Below are positions 18,201-26,974 of a stretch of 64,000 nucleotides of DNA, piece by piece. The notes under the pieces are model-generated. The model ran no database searches. It was not told the DNA's origin and saw only the letters and a list, made by a program, of their open reading frames with translations. Within the stretch, counting starts at the first letter, position 1. Each line of letters begins with the position of its first letter. The position numbers and the translations under genes are program-made. The DNA comes from Oscillatoria sp. FACHB-1407 (GTDB lineage Bacteria > Cyanobacteriota > Cyanobacteriia > Elainellales > Elainellaceae): positions 1 to 64,000 of the forward strand of contig NZ_JACJSA010000021.1 in NCBI RefSeq assembly GCF_014697545.1, read 5' to 3'.

Positions 18201-18640
18201 CTCAACAGTTTGCCGCCAAGGGTCAAGCAGAACACTTGTTGACTGAAGCTCTCGGATTAGGACGGCAAGGTAAAATCATAGAGGCAATCACCTCCTACAC
18301 TCAAGCTCAACAGCTTGATCCAGATTTACAAATTCCGGCTAGTTCTTGGGATAGCCTTTGCTGGCATGGAAGTCTGCGCGATTTTGTTCAAGATGTCGCG
18401 TTTGCTTGCGATCGCGCTGTTAACTTAGCTCCTGGCAATTGGTCACCCCTCGAAAGTCGTGCTGCGAATCGAGCCTTGCGAGGGGACTTTAAGGGAGCGA
18501 TCGCAGATCTGGAAAAAGCAATCGCTAACGGTGTACCCGACGAGGAATCTGGGACAAGGTGGCAGCGGTGGATTGCAACTCTACAAGCTGGTAAAAACCC
18601 AATCACTCCTGACGAAATTAAATCACTTTTGAACGAGTAA
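15266..18640 (+). CDS. TIR - transmembrane - 14xWD40 - TPR protein 3
   Basis: A 1124-residue paralogue starting MSDVFISYSRKDKDFVKVLH, as in the other two. The frame is open 13 codons further upstream, but that part lies in the shared leader, so the ATG at 15266 is chosen. The TIR domain and membrane anchor are nearly the same as in protein 1 (C71 and E74 in SKVCGQEL). The WD40 section again has fourteen repeats, two of them with insertions (SGGGNNTV and TDSGLPPNQFGQV). The TPR tail is shorter than in the other two. It lies 77 bp downstream of gene 2 and may be partly co-transcribed with it. Confidence 0.9.
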   Translation: MSDVFISYSRKDKDFVKVLHQALTASQYNAWVDWEDIPLTADWWVEIRSGIEQSDTFVFVISPDSINSKVCGQELDHAVLHNKRLMPIVRRDGFDSSLIRPTLGKHNWLFFREEDDFDSAFRSLVTALDTDLDHVKRHTRLLVKAIEWEHQHHNPDLLIRGSELEHTIQWLTQGRDKEPRSTELQLEYVNESRKAELAQRDAEIKRQKKARKAIATALVGVLVCLMIAIGLGLFSFGQYQTAETQRREATTNEISALSSSSKALLLSNQELNALLDALKAASRLKSAPWATANVQDQVRLALQQAVYDVRERNRLEGHYALVFSVSFNPNGQTIATGSGDNTIKLWDVNGKELRTLNGHEDYVISVSFSPDGKMLASASRDGTIKLWNADGQGLRTLVSSNAVVSVSFSPDGTIVAAATSGGGNNTVKLWRSDTGEELRTLRGHSGIVESVTFSPDGKMIASASRDNTIKLWSITGEELKTLQGHTDTVNKVSFSPSSQTIVSASNDNTIKLWNRDGQEIRTMRGHSNYVSAVSFSPDGQTIVSSSFDGTAKLWSSIDGQELRTFRGHTNGLTDVSFSSDGKTIATASLDNSVRLWNLNNQELKTLKGHSRSVKDVSFSPDGKLLASASEDSTIKLWSTDSGLPPNQFGQVLKTLNGHTYWVNAVSFSPDGKLLASGGNFPDTTVRLWSIDGQELKILKGHRAGVNSISFSPDGKTIASASWDGTAKLWNLNGQVLKTLVGHDDFVLSVSFSPDGKTIATGSNDSTIKLWNLQGKDLKTFTGHGGAISSIAFSPDSKTIASASYDKTIKLWNLQGQELKTFAGHEASVIGVSFSPDGRTIASSSSDKTIKLWNLDGQELKTLKGHADQVSNIRFSPDGKTIASASSDKTIKLWNAETLNSDQLVVRGCNWVEGYLITHPDVLQSIEICQASDLFAQSAPILVAQAEALARKGDTQGAIAKLQMALTWNPQLQIDPERTAQQFAAKGQAEHLLTEALGLGRQGKIIEAITSYTQAQQLDPDLQIPASSWDSLCWHGSLRDFVQDVAFACDRAVNLAPGNWSPLESRAANRALRGDFKGAIADLEKAIANGVPDEESGTRWQRWIATLQAGKNPITPDEIKSLLNE

Positions 18641-18730
18641 TTGCTATTCAGCGGAATCTTTACTATCAAGTCCAAGATAAGCAAAATCTGCCCTTGGGTA
18701 TACTCGAATTAGTCGCTTGCCGTGCAATCT

Positions 18731-20047
18731 ATGGCTCTCTTTAAGCTGCCCCGACTCAAGTTCTGGCAACCATCTGCGTCTAGTTCTTCTGGCGTAGTTC
18801 CAGCACAATCCATGCAACCATCTACGCCACCACCCCCAGCAATTGTGCCCCAGGTCAAAACGCTCACTCAACTAGAGCGTGAGATGGAAGTAGAAGCCAA
18901 GCGGTTAAAGATACAGTCTCCTGATCCGGTTACCAGACATAGCCCCAGAGTGTTGAATAAGCTGATCTGGTTAACAATTCTAGTCGGCATTCCCGTTGGG
19001 GCGTTGTGGGTGGTGAACTTGCCCTATCCCCCGATTCGTTATCCAGTCGCACGGACAGCCCCAATTCTGCTGCTGCCAACCTATATCAGCATCGACAACA
19101 ACTATCGTGAGGCGATCGCCGCTGTAGAGCAAGCCAGGCAATTCATCGATAATCCAACCAGTGCGGTAGATCTGGATCTGGGGCAACAGAAGGTACAAGA
19201 GGCTCAGGCTCGACTCGATGCCCTGCCCATTGACTTACTCAATACCTTTCCACAATCTCGCTATTGGTGGTATGACTGGCGGTTTAGCGTGAGCGGATTT
19301 AACGCGGCTCGCTCAGAGGTCGGTCGGTTGCAAGCCAAGGTCGTTCAGGAGCAAAACGCTCAAACCCGATTCGTTGATGCAGAACAAACCCTCACCACTG
19401 CAAAGCAGCAGTATCAACAAGCAACGACCCCGTTGGACAAGCAGATGGCGATCGCTAATTGGCGTTCTGCGTTAGACCAATTTACTGAAATTCCGGGTCA
19501 AACCCTGGCAGGGCGCACGGCTCAGCAAAAACTCCAGGCCTACCAGCGCGATTTTCAGGAAACGGTGGGCTTAGCCGCAGGTAATGAACGGGCAAACATC
19601 GTGATTGAAGCAGCCCGACAGTTCGCGTGGCAAGCTGCCCAGTACAGCCAAAATCCACCCCACTCGGTCAGTGAGTGGCAACGAGTCGAAAATTTGTGGC
19701 AGGATGCGATTCAGCGATTGGAGCAAATTCCACCAACTGATTTAGCTGGCTATGCAGAAGCCCAAAAGTTATTAGCCACCTACACTGCCAATCGGGAGCA
19801 AATTAAAGTGCGGCGACAGGCTGAAGCCAATTCAGTCGTGGCATTTCAACAGGCTCAACAGGACATTGAATCATTGCTGGCTACGATTCCTGATGGTGGG
19901 GATGTCACCAACCTGAATCAAACCATCAGTCGGCTTCAGGGCATTATCAATCAACTAGAACGGGTTCAGGAAGGAACGACCGTCTATCTGCAAGCGCAGG
20001 AACTCCTTCTCTCGGCTCAAAATAAGTTAAGTCAACTGCAACCCTGA
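18731..20047 (+). CDS. Conserved cyanobacterial membrane-anchored coiled-coil protein
   Basis: About 438 residues, with no enzyme motif that I recognise. The N-terminus is proline-rich and cytoplasmic (MALFKLPRLKFWQP..., TPPPPAIVP). One membrane helix follows (about 77-95, LIWLTILVGIPVGALWVV), then a long helical region full of Ala/Gln/Leu with repeated QAQQ, TLTTAKQQYQQA and similar segments. That region includes a Trp/Tyr-rich stretch (SRYWWYDWRFS). The architecture suggests an anchored periplasmic or lumenal helical-repeat protein. A GTG at 18722 is an alternative start. It follows the TIR-WD40 cluster by 90 bp on the same strand, but a functional link is not shown. Confidence 0.7.
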   Translation: MALFKLPRLKFWQPSASSSSGVVPAQSMQPSTPPPPAIVPQVKTLTQLEREMEVEAKRLKIQSPDPVTRHSPRVLNKLIWLTILVGIPVGALWVVNLPYPPIRYPVARTAPILLLPTYISIDNNYREAIAAVEQARQFIDNPTSAVDLDLGQQKVQEAQARLDALPIDLLNTFPQSRYWWYDWRFSVSGFNAARSEVGRLQAKVVQEQNAQTRFVDAEQTLTTAKQQYQQATTPLDKQMAIANWRSALDQFTEIPGQTLAGRTAQQKLQAYQRDFQETVGLAAGNERANIVIEAARQFAWQAAQYSQNPPHSVSEWQRVENLWQDAIQRLEQIPPTDLAGYAEAQKLLATYTANREQIKVRRQAEANSVVAFQQAQQDIESLLATIPDGGDVTNLNQTISRLQGIINQLERVQEGTTVYLQAQELLLSAQNKLSQLQP

Positions 20048-20101
20048 CTCCGTCTGTAACCAGCTCTCAAGCCACAATAACAAGGGCTTCAGCCCCTTGC
20101 C

Positions 20102-20230
20102 TCTAAGTACTGTGATTCACAGATAGGGTTTGGAAATAAAACCAGGGGGGTATGGGAGCTTCGCCCCCAGTCAGGGGTTCCACCCCTGCACCCCGAATTC
20201 CCACCCCTATTTACGACGAGTTGTACTAAG
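20102..20230. repeat. 129-bp MITE-like element, family B copy 1
   Basis: Nearly the same sequence is found inverted at 58787-58914. The ends CTAAGTAC and GTACTAAG/GTACTTAG form short imperfect inverted termini. The core is a set of GC-rich palindromes (GGGGGCGAAGCTCCC type, GGGGTTCCACCCC). No ORF is carried. It separates the anchored coiled-coil gene from the YcxB-like gene and may act as a transcription barrier. Confidence 0.65.
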
Positions 20231-20239
20231 GATGATTCA

Positions 20240-20758
20240 ATGAAAATTCGCTTTACCCTGCTACCCAGAGACTACTGGGAATTTCACAAATTTGGCATGT
20301 TGCATGTGCCCCGATTGCAACTCGCGACCTTCACCCACTGCTGTGTGTTGACGTTGACGAGTTTTTCGCTGTGTTGGCTTTATGCCTCCATGACGGGACG
20401 ACGTGATCTAGAGGTTGTGTTATTCAATCCGTTAATTTTGAGTGGTGCGGTTATAGCTTGGTATTTCTGGCAACTCAAATTGCGCTACCAACGCCTAGTT
20501 GAGAAGACCCCCGGATTGGTCGGTGAACATCTGTTGAGTGTCGCCACTGAGGGAGTTCACAAGGTTAATCCAGTGGGTGAAAAGTTTATCACCTGGTTGC
20601 AAATTGAGAAGATTGTGGAGCAACCTCACTATATTTTTCTGTTGTTTCAGGATCATTGGGCGTATTTAGTACCCAAGCGAGCATTTGCCAATTCAGAGGA
20701 GGCAACTGAATTTTTGATGACGCTTGTGACGTATTGGAAACAGGCAAAAATTAACTAG
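20240..20758 (+). CDS. YcxB-like membrane protein
   Basis: A 172-residue protein. Two hydrophobic helices (about 28-50 and 60-78) are followed by a C-terminal soluble domain with the YcxB pattern: a beta-rich segment (VGEHLLSVATEGVHKVNPVGEKFITWLQIEKIVEQ), YIFLLFQDHWAYLVPKRAF and a closing helix. The function of the family is unknown. The start is ATG after the family B element. No operon partner is evident. Confidence 0.65.
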   Translation: MKIRFTLLPRDYWEFHKFGMLHVPRLQLATFTHCCVLTLTSFSLCWLYASMTGRRDLEVVLFNPLILSGAVIAWYFWQLKLRYQRLVEKTPGLVGEHLLSVATEGVHKVNPVGEKFITWLQIEKIVEQPHYIFLLFQDHWAYLVPKRAFANSEEATEFLMTLVTYWKQAKIN

Positions 20759-20862
20759 GAAAGGATGAATTTGGGCAATAAGTTCAAAAATACTAAAGTT
20801 CAGCTGTATTAAAGTGCGTCTGTACTGCTAATTTAGAATCAAGTGTGATGCGCTTGATCGGC

Positions 20863-23800
20863 ATGATTCCGCTACAACTGACGCTTAAAAACTTTTTGAG
20901 TTATCGCGCGGCGACGTTAGACTTTCGTGGCTTACATGTGGCTTGCATTTGTGGAGCCAATGGAGCAGGCAAATCGTCGTTGTTGGAGGCGATCGCCTGG
21001 GCAGTGTGGGGTCAAAGCCGGGTGATGGCAGAGGATGATGTGATCCACCTGGGCGAAACCGAAACGCAAGTCGATTTTTTGTTTCAGTGTCACCAACAAA
21101 CCTATCGCATCATTCGATCGCGTTATCGCCAGCAGAGTAGTTCTCTAGAGTTTCAGGTGCAAACGCCAAATGGGTTTCGATCGCTGACCGAACGCAACAT
21201 GCGATCGACCCAGCACCTGATTCTGCAACATCTAAAGCTGGATTATGAGACGTTCATCAACTCGGCTTATCTGCGACAGGGACGGGCTGATGAGTTCATG
21301 CTGAAGCGTCCGGGGGAACGCAAACAAATTCTGGCAGACTTGCTGAAGTTGCGGCAATACGACGACCTGGCAGAGCAGGCGAAGGAGCGATCGCGCCAAC
21401 TCAAAGCCGAGGTCACCTTACTGGAACGAAACCTGGAGGTAATCACCACGCAACTGGAACAACGGCAGGCACTCGCGACCGAGCAGGAAGCCCTGGCAAC
21501 CACCCTGGCAAACTGGCAGCAGCAACAGGAACAGGATGCCGACACGTTGCGCCAACTGCAAGCCATCCAACAACAATGTTTGACCTGGCAGCAACAGTTA
21601 AACCTGCATCAACAACAGCAACAACACTTGACTCAGGATTGTCAACGGTTGCAACAGGAAATTGCCGCTACTCAGCAGCAACAACGCCAGTTAGAGGCGA
21701 TCTTGCAGCAAGCAGAGGCGATCGCCACAGGCTACACCCAATTTCAACAACTGCAAGCAGAAGAAGAAAGTCAGAACCGCAAATTTCAAGCCCACCAAAC
21801 AGCAGTCCAGCAGTATCAACAACTCCAACAACAACAAGCAGAAGCGGTCAACACCTTAAAAGATCAACTGCGACAGGCACAGGCGCAACTGGAAGCCCTG
21901 TATCAGCAACGAGATGAAATCGCTGCCATGCTTGTCAAGGCTCCCGATATTGAGGCAGCACTGGAACAGTTGAAACTGGCGCGATCGCACCTGGCAGACC
22001 TGGATCAATTGCAACTCAAGGTGGCTCCTCTGCTGCAACGTCGCCAACAGGTGCAAAGTACGCTCGATCGCCACCAGGCTCGACTCACGGTGCGTCTGGA
22101 GGAATTGCAAGCTACAGCAAAACTATTGGAAGCCCAACAACACCGCCAACCACAAATTCAACGAGCGGTGTTAGAAGTAACCGAACTGGTAGAGCATCTG
22201 GAGCAACGTCGCCTCTATCAACAACGGGTACGCGAAAAGGGATTGGAGCGGCGCAACTTTATGGAGCGGTTGCAAGCTCACCAACGCGACTATGAGTTAA
22301 AGCTGGCGGAACTCGACCATAAAATTGCCATGCTGAAACAGGGGCACGGTGAGGCTAGCTCTGAGGAAGCCATAGCCTTGCCATCTACCCCCCAAGCCGA
22401 TGCACCTTATCCTGCGATCGCCCAACTCTCGTCTCCTCTGGTGTCCACGTCAGAGTATCCCCCTTGTCCTTTGTGCGATCGCCCCCTGGATGAGCACCAT
22501 TGGACGCTAGTGCTGGAAAAACACCAGGCTGAACAGCAGGAAGTCCAGGATCAACTGTGGGTGATTCGGGAACAACTGGTGGTTTCGGAGCGCGAGATTC
22601 AAGTTTTGCGGCAAGAGTACCGTGACCTGGAAAAGGAACTGTCTGCCTATGGCTCCATTCTGGAGCGACGGGGACAATTGCAGGAACAGTTGCAGGGGGT
22701 TAGCGATGAGCAGACCCGACTCCAGCACATTGCGGCAGAACAAGCCGAATTGGAGCGATCGCTGCACAGCGGCAACTACGCCCCCGAACTCCAGGAGGAA
22801 CTGCGGTTGCTCGATCAAACACTGCAACAACTCAACTACGACGACAAAAACCACGCGATCGCCAGAGGGGAGGTCGATCGCTGGCGGTGGGCTGAGATTA
22901 AACAGGCAGAAATCAAGCAAGCCCAACGTCGCGCTGCCCAAATTGCGGCTCGTCAACCAGAGCTAGAGGCAACCATTGCCGACCTGGAGCTACGCCTGGA
23001 GACAATCCACCATACCTCACCCCTACAACAACAGATTCACCAGTTAGAACAGCATATTGCTGACATTGGTTACGACTTACAGCGACACACCGCTATTCGA
23101 TCGGCGTTGCGTCAAGCGCAAGCGTGGCAATTACGCCAACAAGAACTGACCCAGGCACAACAACACTATCCCCAACTGCAACAGCGACTGCATGAGTTAG
23201 GGGACGTATTCGCTGCACGCACTCAAGCATTGCAGTCTGTCATGGCTCAGGTGGAAGAACTGAACCAACAGTTACAGCAGATAGGCGAGCACTCTGGAGG
23301 GAAAACGGCTGCACAACGCACGGCCACTATTCACCAGCTAGAGCAGCAGATGCTGCAACGCCGCACCCAGCTTGATGAACAGTTGGCTCGACTGGGACGC
23401 TTACAACAACAACAGCAACAACTCGACCTGTTACAGCAGCAATCGGAGACGCAGCAGCAGCAGTTGCAAACCCTGCGGCGACAAGCCCGAATTCATCAAG
23501 AACTGGCGCAAGCTTTCGGCAAGAACGGCATTCAAGCCTTGATGATCGAGAACGTGTTGCCCCAACTGGAAACCGAAGCTAACCGCATTTTGGGGCAACT
23601 CAGCAACCACCAACTGCACGTCCAATTTGTGACGCAACGAGCCGGACGACGACGCAGCAACGCCCAGGCGACCAAACTGATTGACACCCTCGACATCCTC
23701 ATTGCCGATGCTCAGGGCACCCGCCCCTACGAAACCTATTCGGGAGGAGAGGCATTTCGCGTTAACTTCGCCATCCGCCTGGCACTGGCACGCCTGCTAG

Positions 23801-24024
23801 CCCAGCGATCGGGCACGGCTCTACAAATGCTGATCGTCGATGAGGGCTTCGGTACGCAGGACACGGAGGGGTGCGATCGCCTCATTTCTGCGATCAACGC
23901 GATCGCCTCTGACTTCGCCTGCATTCTCACGGTGACCCACATGCCCCACTTTAAGGAAGCCTTTCAAGCCCGCATCGAAGTGTGCAAAACGCCTGATGGT
24001 TCTCGATTACAGTTTTCGATTTAA
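20863..24024 (+). CDS. sbcC: SbcC/Rad50-type exonuclease subunit
   Basis: About 1053 residues. Walker A (GANGAGKSSLLEAI) is near the N-terminus. Long glutamine-rich coiled coils flank a zinc hook (CPLCDRPL), and the C-terminus carries the ABC signature (YSGGEAFRVNFAI) and Walker B (LIVDEGFGTQD). With SbcD it processes DNA ends and hairpins; no sbcD lies nearby. I chose the third possible start (MIPLQLTLKNFLSYR), which gives the standard N-terminus; GTG 20845 and ATG 20848 are also open. Palindromic repeats, the known substrates of SbcCD, are common in this window. Confidence 0.93.
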   Translation: MIPLQLTLKNFLSYRAATLDFRGLHVACICGANGAGKSSLLEAIAWAVWGQSRVMAEDDVIHLGETETQVDFLFQCHQQTYRIIRSRYRQQSSSLEFQVQTPNGFRSLTERNMRSTQHLILQHLKLDYETFINSAYLRQGRADEFMLKRPGERKQILADLLKLRQYDDLAEQAKERSRQLKAEVTLLERNLEVITTQLEQRQALATEQEALATTLANWQQQQEQDADTLRQLQAIQQQCLTWQQQLNLHQQQQQHLTQDCQRLQQEIAATQQQQRQLEAILQQAEAIATGYTQFQQLQAEEESQNRKFQAHQTAVQQYQQLQQQQAEAVNTLKDQLRQAQAQLEALYQQRDEIAAMLVKAPDIEAALEQLKLARSHLADLDQLQLKVAPLLQRRQQVQSTLDRHQARLTVRLEELQATAKLLEAQQHRQPQIQRAVLEVTELVEHLEQRRLYQQRVREKGLERRNFMERLQAHQRDYELKLAELDHKIAMLKQGHGEASSEEAIALPSTPQADAPYPAIAQLSSPLVSTSEYPPCPLCDRPLDEHHWTLVLEKHQAEQQEVQDQLWVIREQLVVSEREIQVLRQEYRDLEKELSAYGSILERRGQLQEQLQGVSDEQTRLQHIAAEQAELERSLHSGNYAPELQEELRLLDQTLQQLNYDDKNHAIARGEVDRWRWAEIKQAEIKQAQRRAAQIAARQPELEATIADLELRLETIHHTSPLQQQIHQLEQHIADIGYDLQRHTAIRSALRQAQAWQLRQQELTQAQQHYPQLQQRLHELGDVFAARTQALQSVMAQVEELNQQLQQIGEHSGGKTAAQRTATIHQLEQQMLQRRTQLDEQLARLGRLQQQQQQLDLLQQQSETQQQQLQTLRRQARIHQELAQAFGKNGIQALMIENVLPQLETEANRILGQLSNHQLHVQFVTQRAGRRRSNAQATKLIDTLDILIADAQGTRPYETYSGGEAFRVNFAIRLALARLLAQRSGTALQMLIVDEGFGTQDTEGCDRLISAINAIASDFACILTVTHMPHFKEAFQARIEVCKTPDGSRLQFSI

Positions 24025-24082
24025 GGGGAATGACCAAATCCATGTACAATACTCTACGAACTGAGCCAATCAGGTTGTGCCA

Positions 24083-25588
24083 ATGCAGTTTTGTAAAGTT
24101 GCAGATTTCGTTGATTGGAATAACCCCGACTTTCAAGCGATCGCTGACCTACTGAACCTGGAGGGAAAAAGCCGCAAAGTTTGGGAATTTATTCAGGTCT
24201 ATCGCGGACTCAAAGAACTGGGGTTGCTCAACGGTGAAAGCAGGGGTCTGGGTCTGGGTGTGGGGCATGAGTGCTTAATTTACGCCTTTACCAATGTTTG
24301 CGGAGAAATCGTCGCCACAGATTTATACGACTCCCAAAACTGGTCAACCGCTTCCATGGCAGTCAATGAGGTCTACGAGCGCAGCCCCTATCCCTATCGG
24401 CGCGATCGCCTCAAGGTGCAACACATGGATATGACCCAGATTGAATATCCAGACGCCAGTTTTGACTTTGTTTGGAGTTGTTGCTCCATCGAACACGTCA
24501 GCAGCTTTGAAGATTTGCATCAGGTCTACGCCGAGATTCACCGGGTATTGAAACCGGGGGGAATTGCTGCCCTCACGACCGAATACAACCCTACCGATCG
24601 CCACAGCTATGAACCGCACATGCTGTTTACCGATCGCCACTGGATTGAGCATTGGATGACTGGAACTAATCCTCTGGTACAGGGGTTTGACCTGTTAGGG
24701 TCTGTCGATTTATCCCTTACTCCAATTCCTGAAAATGAGCCTGTACCCCGACGCGATCGCCGCAGCCCGATTCAGGTTCTCTCTAAAGACATCATTTTGA
24801 ATAGTGTGTCGTTTTTCCTTCGCAAAGCTGGGGCGTTTTCCCAGCCCTATAACGATACGTGGCTACCGGAGGATCTGCGCGTTTATCTAGCCGCTTGCTC
24901 CAAACAAAAAGCGGCTCAACCGGAAGCCGCTCAAGCTCTATTTCGACAGTTATTAGAACGTCAAACATTGGAGCCACGACTACGAATTGCTACCTCCCGA
25001 CAACTGCTTGCATCTCTCCTGGAGCAAAGCAATTTAGAGGCGGCAAAAGTAGCTTGCCAACAAGTTTTTCCTGTGGCTCAAACCGCCGAAGATGAGGATC
25101 ACTTATTGCCAATTGCCCATGGCTGTCGGCGAGTTGGCTTATTCGATGAAGCTCACACTCTCTACAAACGGGTGGAGCAATTACCGGGTGCCCACATTAA
25201 TCAGGTCGTCCGCAGCATCATTTGTCAGGCAGAATATTTCGATCGCCAGGGTGATGTCGAGAAGGCATTGGAACTCACTCAAAAAGCCTATCAGGAAACC
25301 TCATCTCATACGACCGATGAGGCTCATAAGGTCTACTTCCATTTGGGATTCTACAACGAAAAATTGGGACGTTTAGATGAAGCGATCGCCCATTACCAAT
25401 CGGCAATTTCTACTTCAGAACCCGGCACGAAATTCCAAAACAATTGCCATCTACGGCTCAATCTTTGCCTAAAACGACAGAGTGACATGAAGGCATATCC
25501 TACAGGAGAGCAACCTTCTAAACTGCAATCGTTCGTCACTGCAACCAAGCAACTCATTCAGCAAACGATCGGGTCAAAGAAAGGGTGA
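24083..25588 (+). CDS. SAM-dependent methyltransferase with TPR-like C-terminus
   Basis: About 501 residues. The first 270 form a class I methyltransferase domain: a motif-I-like GLGLGVGHECLIYAF, motif IV-like FDFVWSCCSIEHV, and EIHRVLKPGGIAALTTEYNP. The rest is a TPR-like superhelix (HTLYKRVEQLPGAH, ALELTQKAYQET, KLGRLDEAIAHYQSA). Such fusions are found among glycan- or lipid-modifying enzymes, but the substrate is unknown. GTG 24077 is an alternative start. It is convergent with the SRPBCC gene across a heptamer-repeat hairpin. Confidence 0.75.
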   Translation: MQFCKVADFVDWNNPDFQAIADLLNLEGKSRKVWEFIQVYRGLKELGLLNGESRGLGLGVGHECLIYAFTNVCGEIVATDLYDSQNWSTASMAVNEVYERSPYPYRRDRLKVQHMDMTQIEYPDASFDFVWSCCSIEHVSSFEDLHQVYAEIHRVLKPGGIAALTTEYNPTDRHSYEPHMLFTDRHWIEHWMTGTNPLVQGFDLLGSVDLSLTPIPENEPVPRRDRRSPIQVLSKDIILNSVSFFLRKAGAFSQPYNDTWLPEDLRVYLAACSKQKAAQPEAAQALFRQLLERQTLEPRLRIATSRQLLASLLEQSNLEAAKVACQQVFPVAQTAEDEDHLLPIAHGCRRVGLFDEAHTLYKRVEQLPGAHINQVVRSIICQAEYFDRQGDVEKALELTQKAYQETSSHTTDEAHKVYFHLGFYNEKLGRLDEAIAHYQSAISTSEPGTKFQNNCHLRLNLCLKRQSDMKAYPTGEQPSKLQSFVTATKQLIQQTIGSKKG

Positions 25589-25594
25589 GGAGGG

Positions 25595-25705
25595 AAAGGA
25601 TAAGTGATAAAGGATGAAGGATGAAGGATAAAGGATAAAGGATAAAAAACTGTCTTGTTCCTTATCCTTCATTTTTCATCTTTCATCCTTCATTTTTCCT
25701 CCTTC
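25595..25705. repeat. Heptamer tract forming a long imperfect hairpin
   Basis: Tandem AAGGATA/AAGGATG units (about 25597-25648) are followed by the complementary CTTATCC/TTCATCC units (about 25658-25702), so the transcript can fold back. It lies between two convergent genes, where it probably acts as a terminator. Similar tracts occur near 27760-27880, 38350-38400, 47640-47870 and 56985-57079, resembling the short tandemly repeated heptamers known from cyanobacteria. Confidence 0.6.
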
Positions 25706-25714
25706 TTTTCCCCA

Positions 25715-26179
25715 TCACCCCTTCTCCGTTTTTCGATACACCTCTTCGGCAACTCGCTTGAGACGTTGTAGTTGCGATCGCATGTCTTGCTGTGTCCAGG
25801 AGGCAGCAACGGTGTTGAACCCATAGCGGACGATGGGACTGGGAATCGTGAATTCAAAGCGGTTCAGCAGAGTGGTTCCAGTCTGGTTGGGCTGACACTC
25901 CCAGCGATCGCGCCCCTTAAAAAAGCCGTTAAACTCCCATACGATCAGTCCCGGTTCACGGGCAACTACGACACTTTTAAGTGAGGGCTCCAACAGCGGA
26001 ACCCGAATCACAAACCGACTTTTGCTACCCAGGTCAGTGCTCCACTCGCCAATAGGTTCACATCGCAGAGCAGGGTTGAGCCAGCGATGCATCAACTCCA
26101 AATCCGTTAAACATCGCTCAACGGCAGTCGCGCTGGCGTTGATCTGAATGGATTGTTCAAAAACTTGTTGAGCGGTCAT
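25715..26179 (-). CDS. SRPBCC-fold protein
   Basis: A 154-residue protein of the START/polyketide-cyclase-like fold. It has the N-terminal FEQSIQINASATAVERCLTDLELMHRWLNP, a central beta sheet (GSKSRFVIRVPLLEP, LIVWEFNGFFKGRDRWECQP) and a long C-terminal helix. The fold binds hydrophobic ligands; no ligand can be inferred. The MarR-type regulator starts upstream on the same strand and ends 53 bp before this start, so the two may be co-transcribed. Confidence 0.7.
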   Translation of the reverse strand: MTAQQVFEQSIQINASATAVERCLTDLELMHRWLNPALRCEPIGEWSTDLGSKSRFVIRVPLLEPSLKSVVVAREPGLIVWEFNGFFKGRDRWECQPNQTGTTLLNRFEFTIPSPIVRYGFNTVAASWTQQDMRSQLQRLKRVAEEVYRKTEKG

Positions 26180-26232
26180 TCCAACTCGTAGCCGACGTAA
26201 TGAGACATAAAAACAGCCTAGCGAATTCTCGG

Positions 26233-26727
26233 CTATTCAAATAAGCCTCTCAATTTCTTCAAGAGGGACTGCAACTGCTGCATCTCATCGGGGGTTAGTT
26301 GCTCAAATCGCTCCTTGAGATGGGCGATATGCGTCGGGAAGACCTCCTCAAACACCTGCTCCCCCTCTGGCGTGAGAATCAGCATAAAGCAGCGACGGTT
26401 GCCTTCGGGGACTTCACGCCGTACCAGATTCTTTTGCTCCAGGCGATCGATAATCCCCGTGAGGGTGCCCTTGGTCACCAGCGTCTTGTCGGCGACTTCT
26501 CCCATGGTCATGCCGTCTGTGTTGCCCAGAGTGGCGATCACGTCAAATTGAGCCGGAGTTAAGCCCAGTTCTCGAATGTGGGTTTGGGAGTAGACCGCGT
26601 ATGCCTGATAAGCTCTGACTAATTCTCGCATCACTGGTATAAACGCCTCCCGCGCAGCAGCTTTGGCGACTCCAACCTCTGATTCTTTTTCTGACTCTTT
26701 GGATTGTTTTGATTTCACACGTGTCAA
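26233..26727 (-). CDS. MarR-family transcription regulator
   Basis: A 164-residue winged-helix regulator. The MarR core is clear: LTPAQFDVIATLGNTDGMTMGEVADKTLVTKGTLTGIIDRLEQKNLVRR, then the wing EGNRRCFMLILTPEG. A 25-residue Lys/Glu-rich tail precedes it. It is divergent from parA. In the gap, two AAACAGTAC direct copies (near 26738-26762, read on the + strand) lie close to its start and could be its operator. The ligand is unknown. Confidence 0.85.
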   Translation of the reverse strand: MTRVKSKQSKESEKESEVGVAKAAAREAFIPVMRELVRAYQAYAVYSQTHIRELGLTPAQFDVIATLGNTDGMTMGEVADKTLVTKGTLTGIIDRLEQKNLVRREVPEGNRRCFMLILTPEGEQVFEEVFPTHIAHLKERFEQLTPDEMQQLQSLLKKLRGLFE

Positions 26728-26974
26728 GCTTCACCTCAAACAGTACGATAGTAAACAGTACTAATTCAAACAATAATCTCAGTATAGCATCAGGCTAATC
26801 GATTGAATCAACCCTAACTGTAAATCTCTAAACCAGAAATTAAAGTGCGCTCTGCTCATATTCAGTTCTATATTTAATTACACCCATCTGTTTACAATGA
26901 TTAATCTAGTGGAGTATATGGAAGCATTTGCCATAATTCTGCTACCTTAACTCCCTAAAGTCTCTATCGACTGT

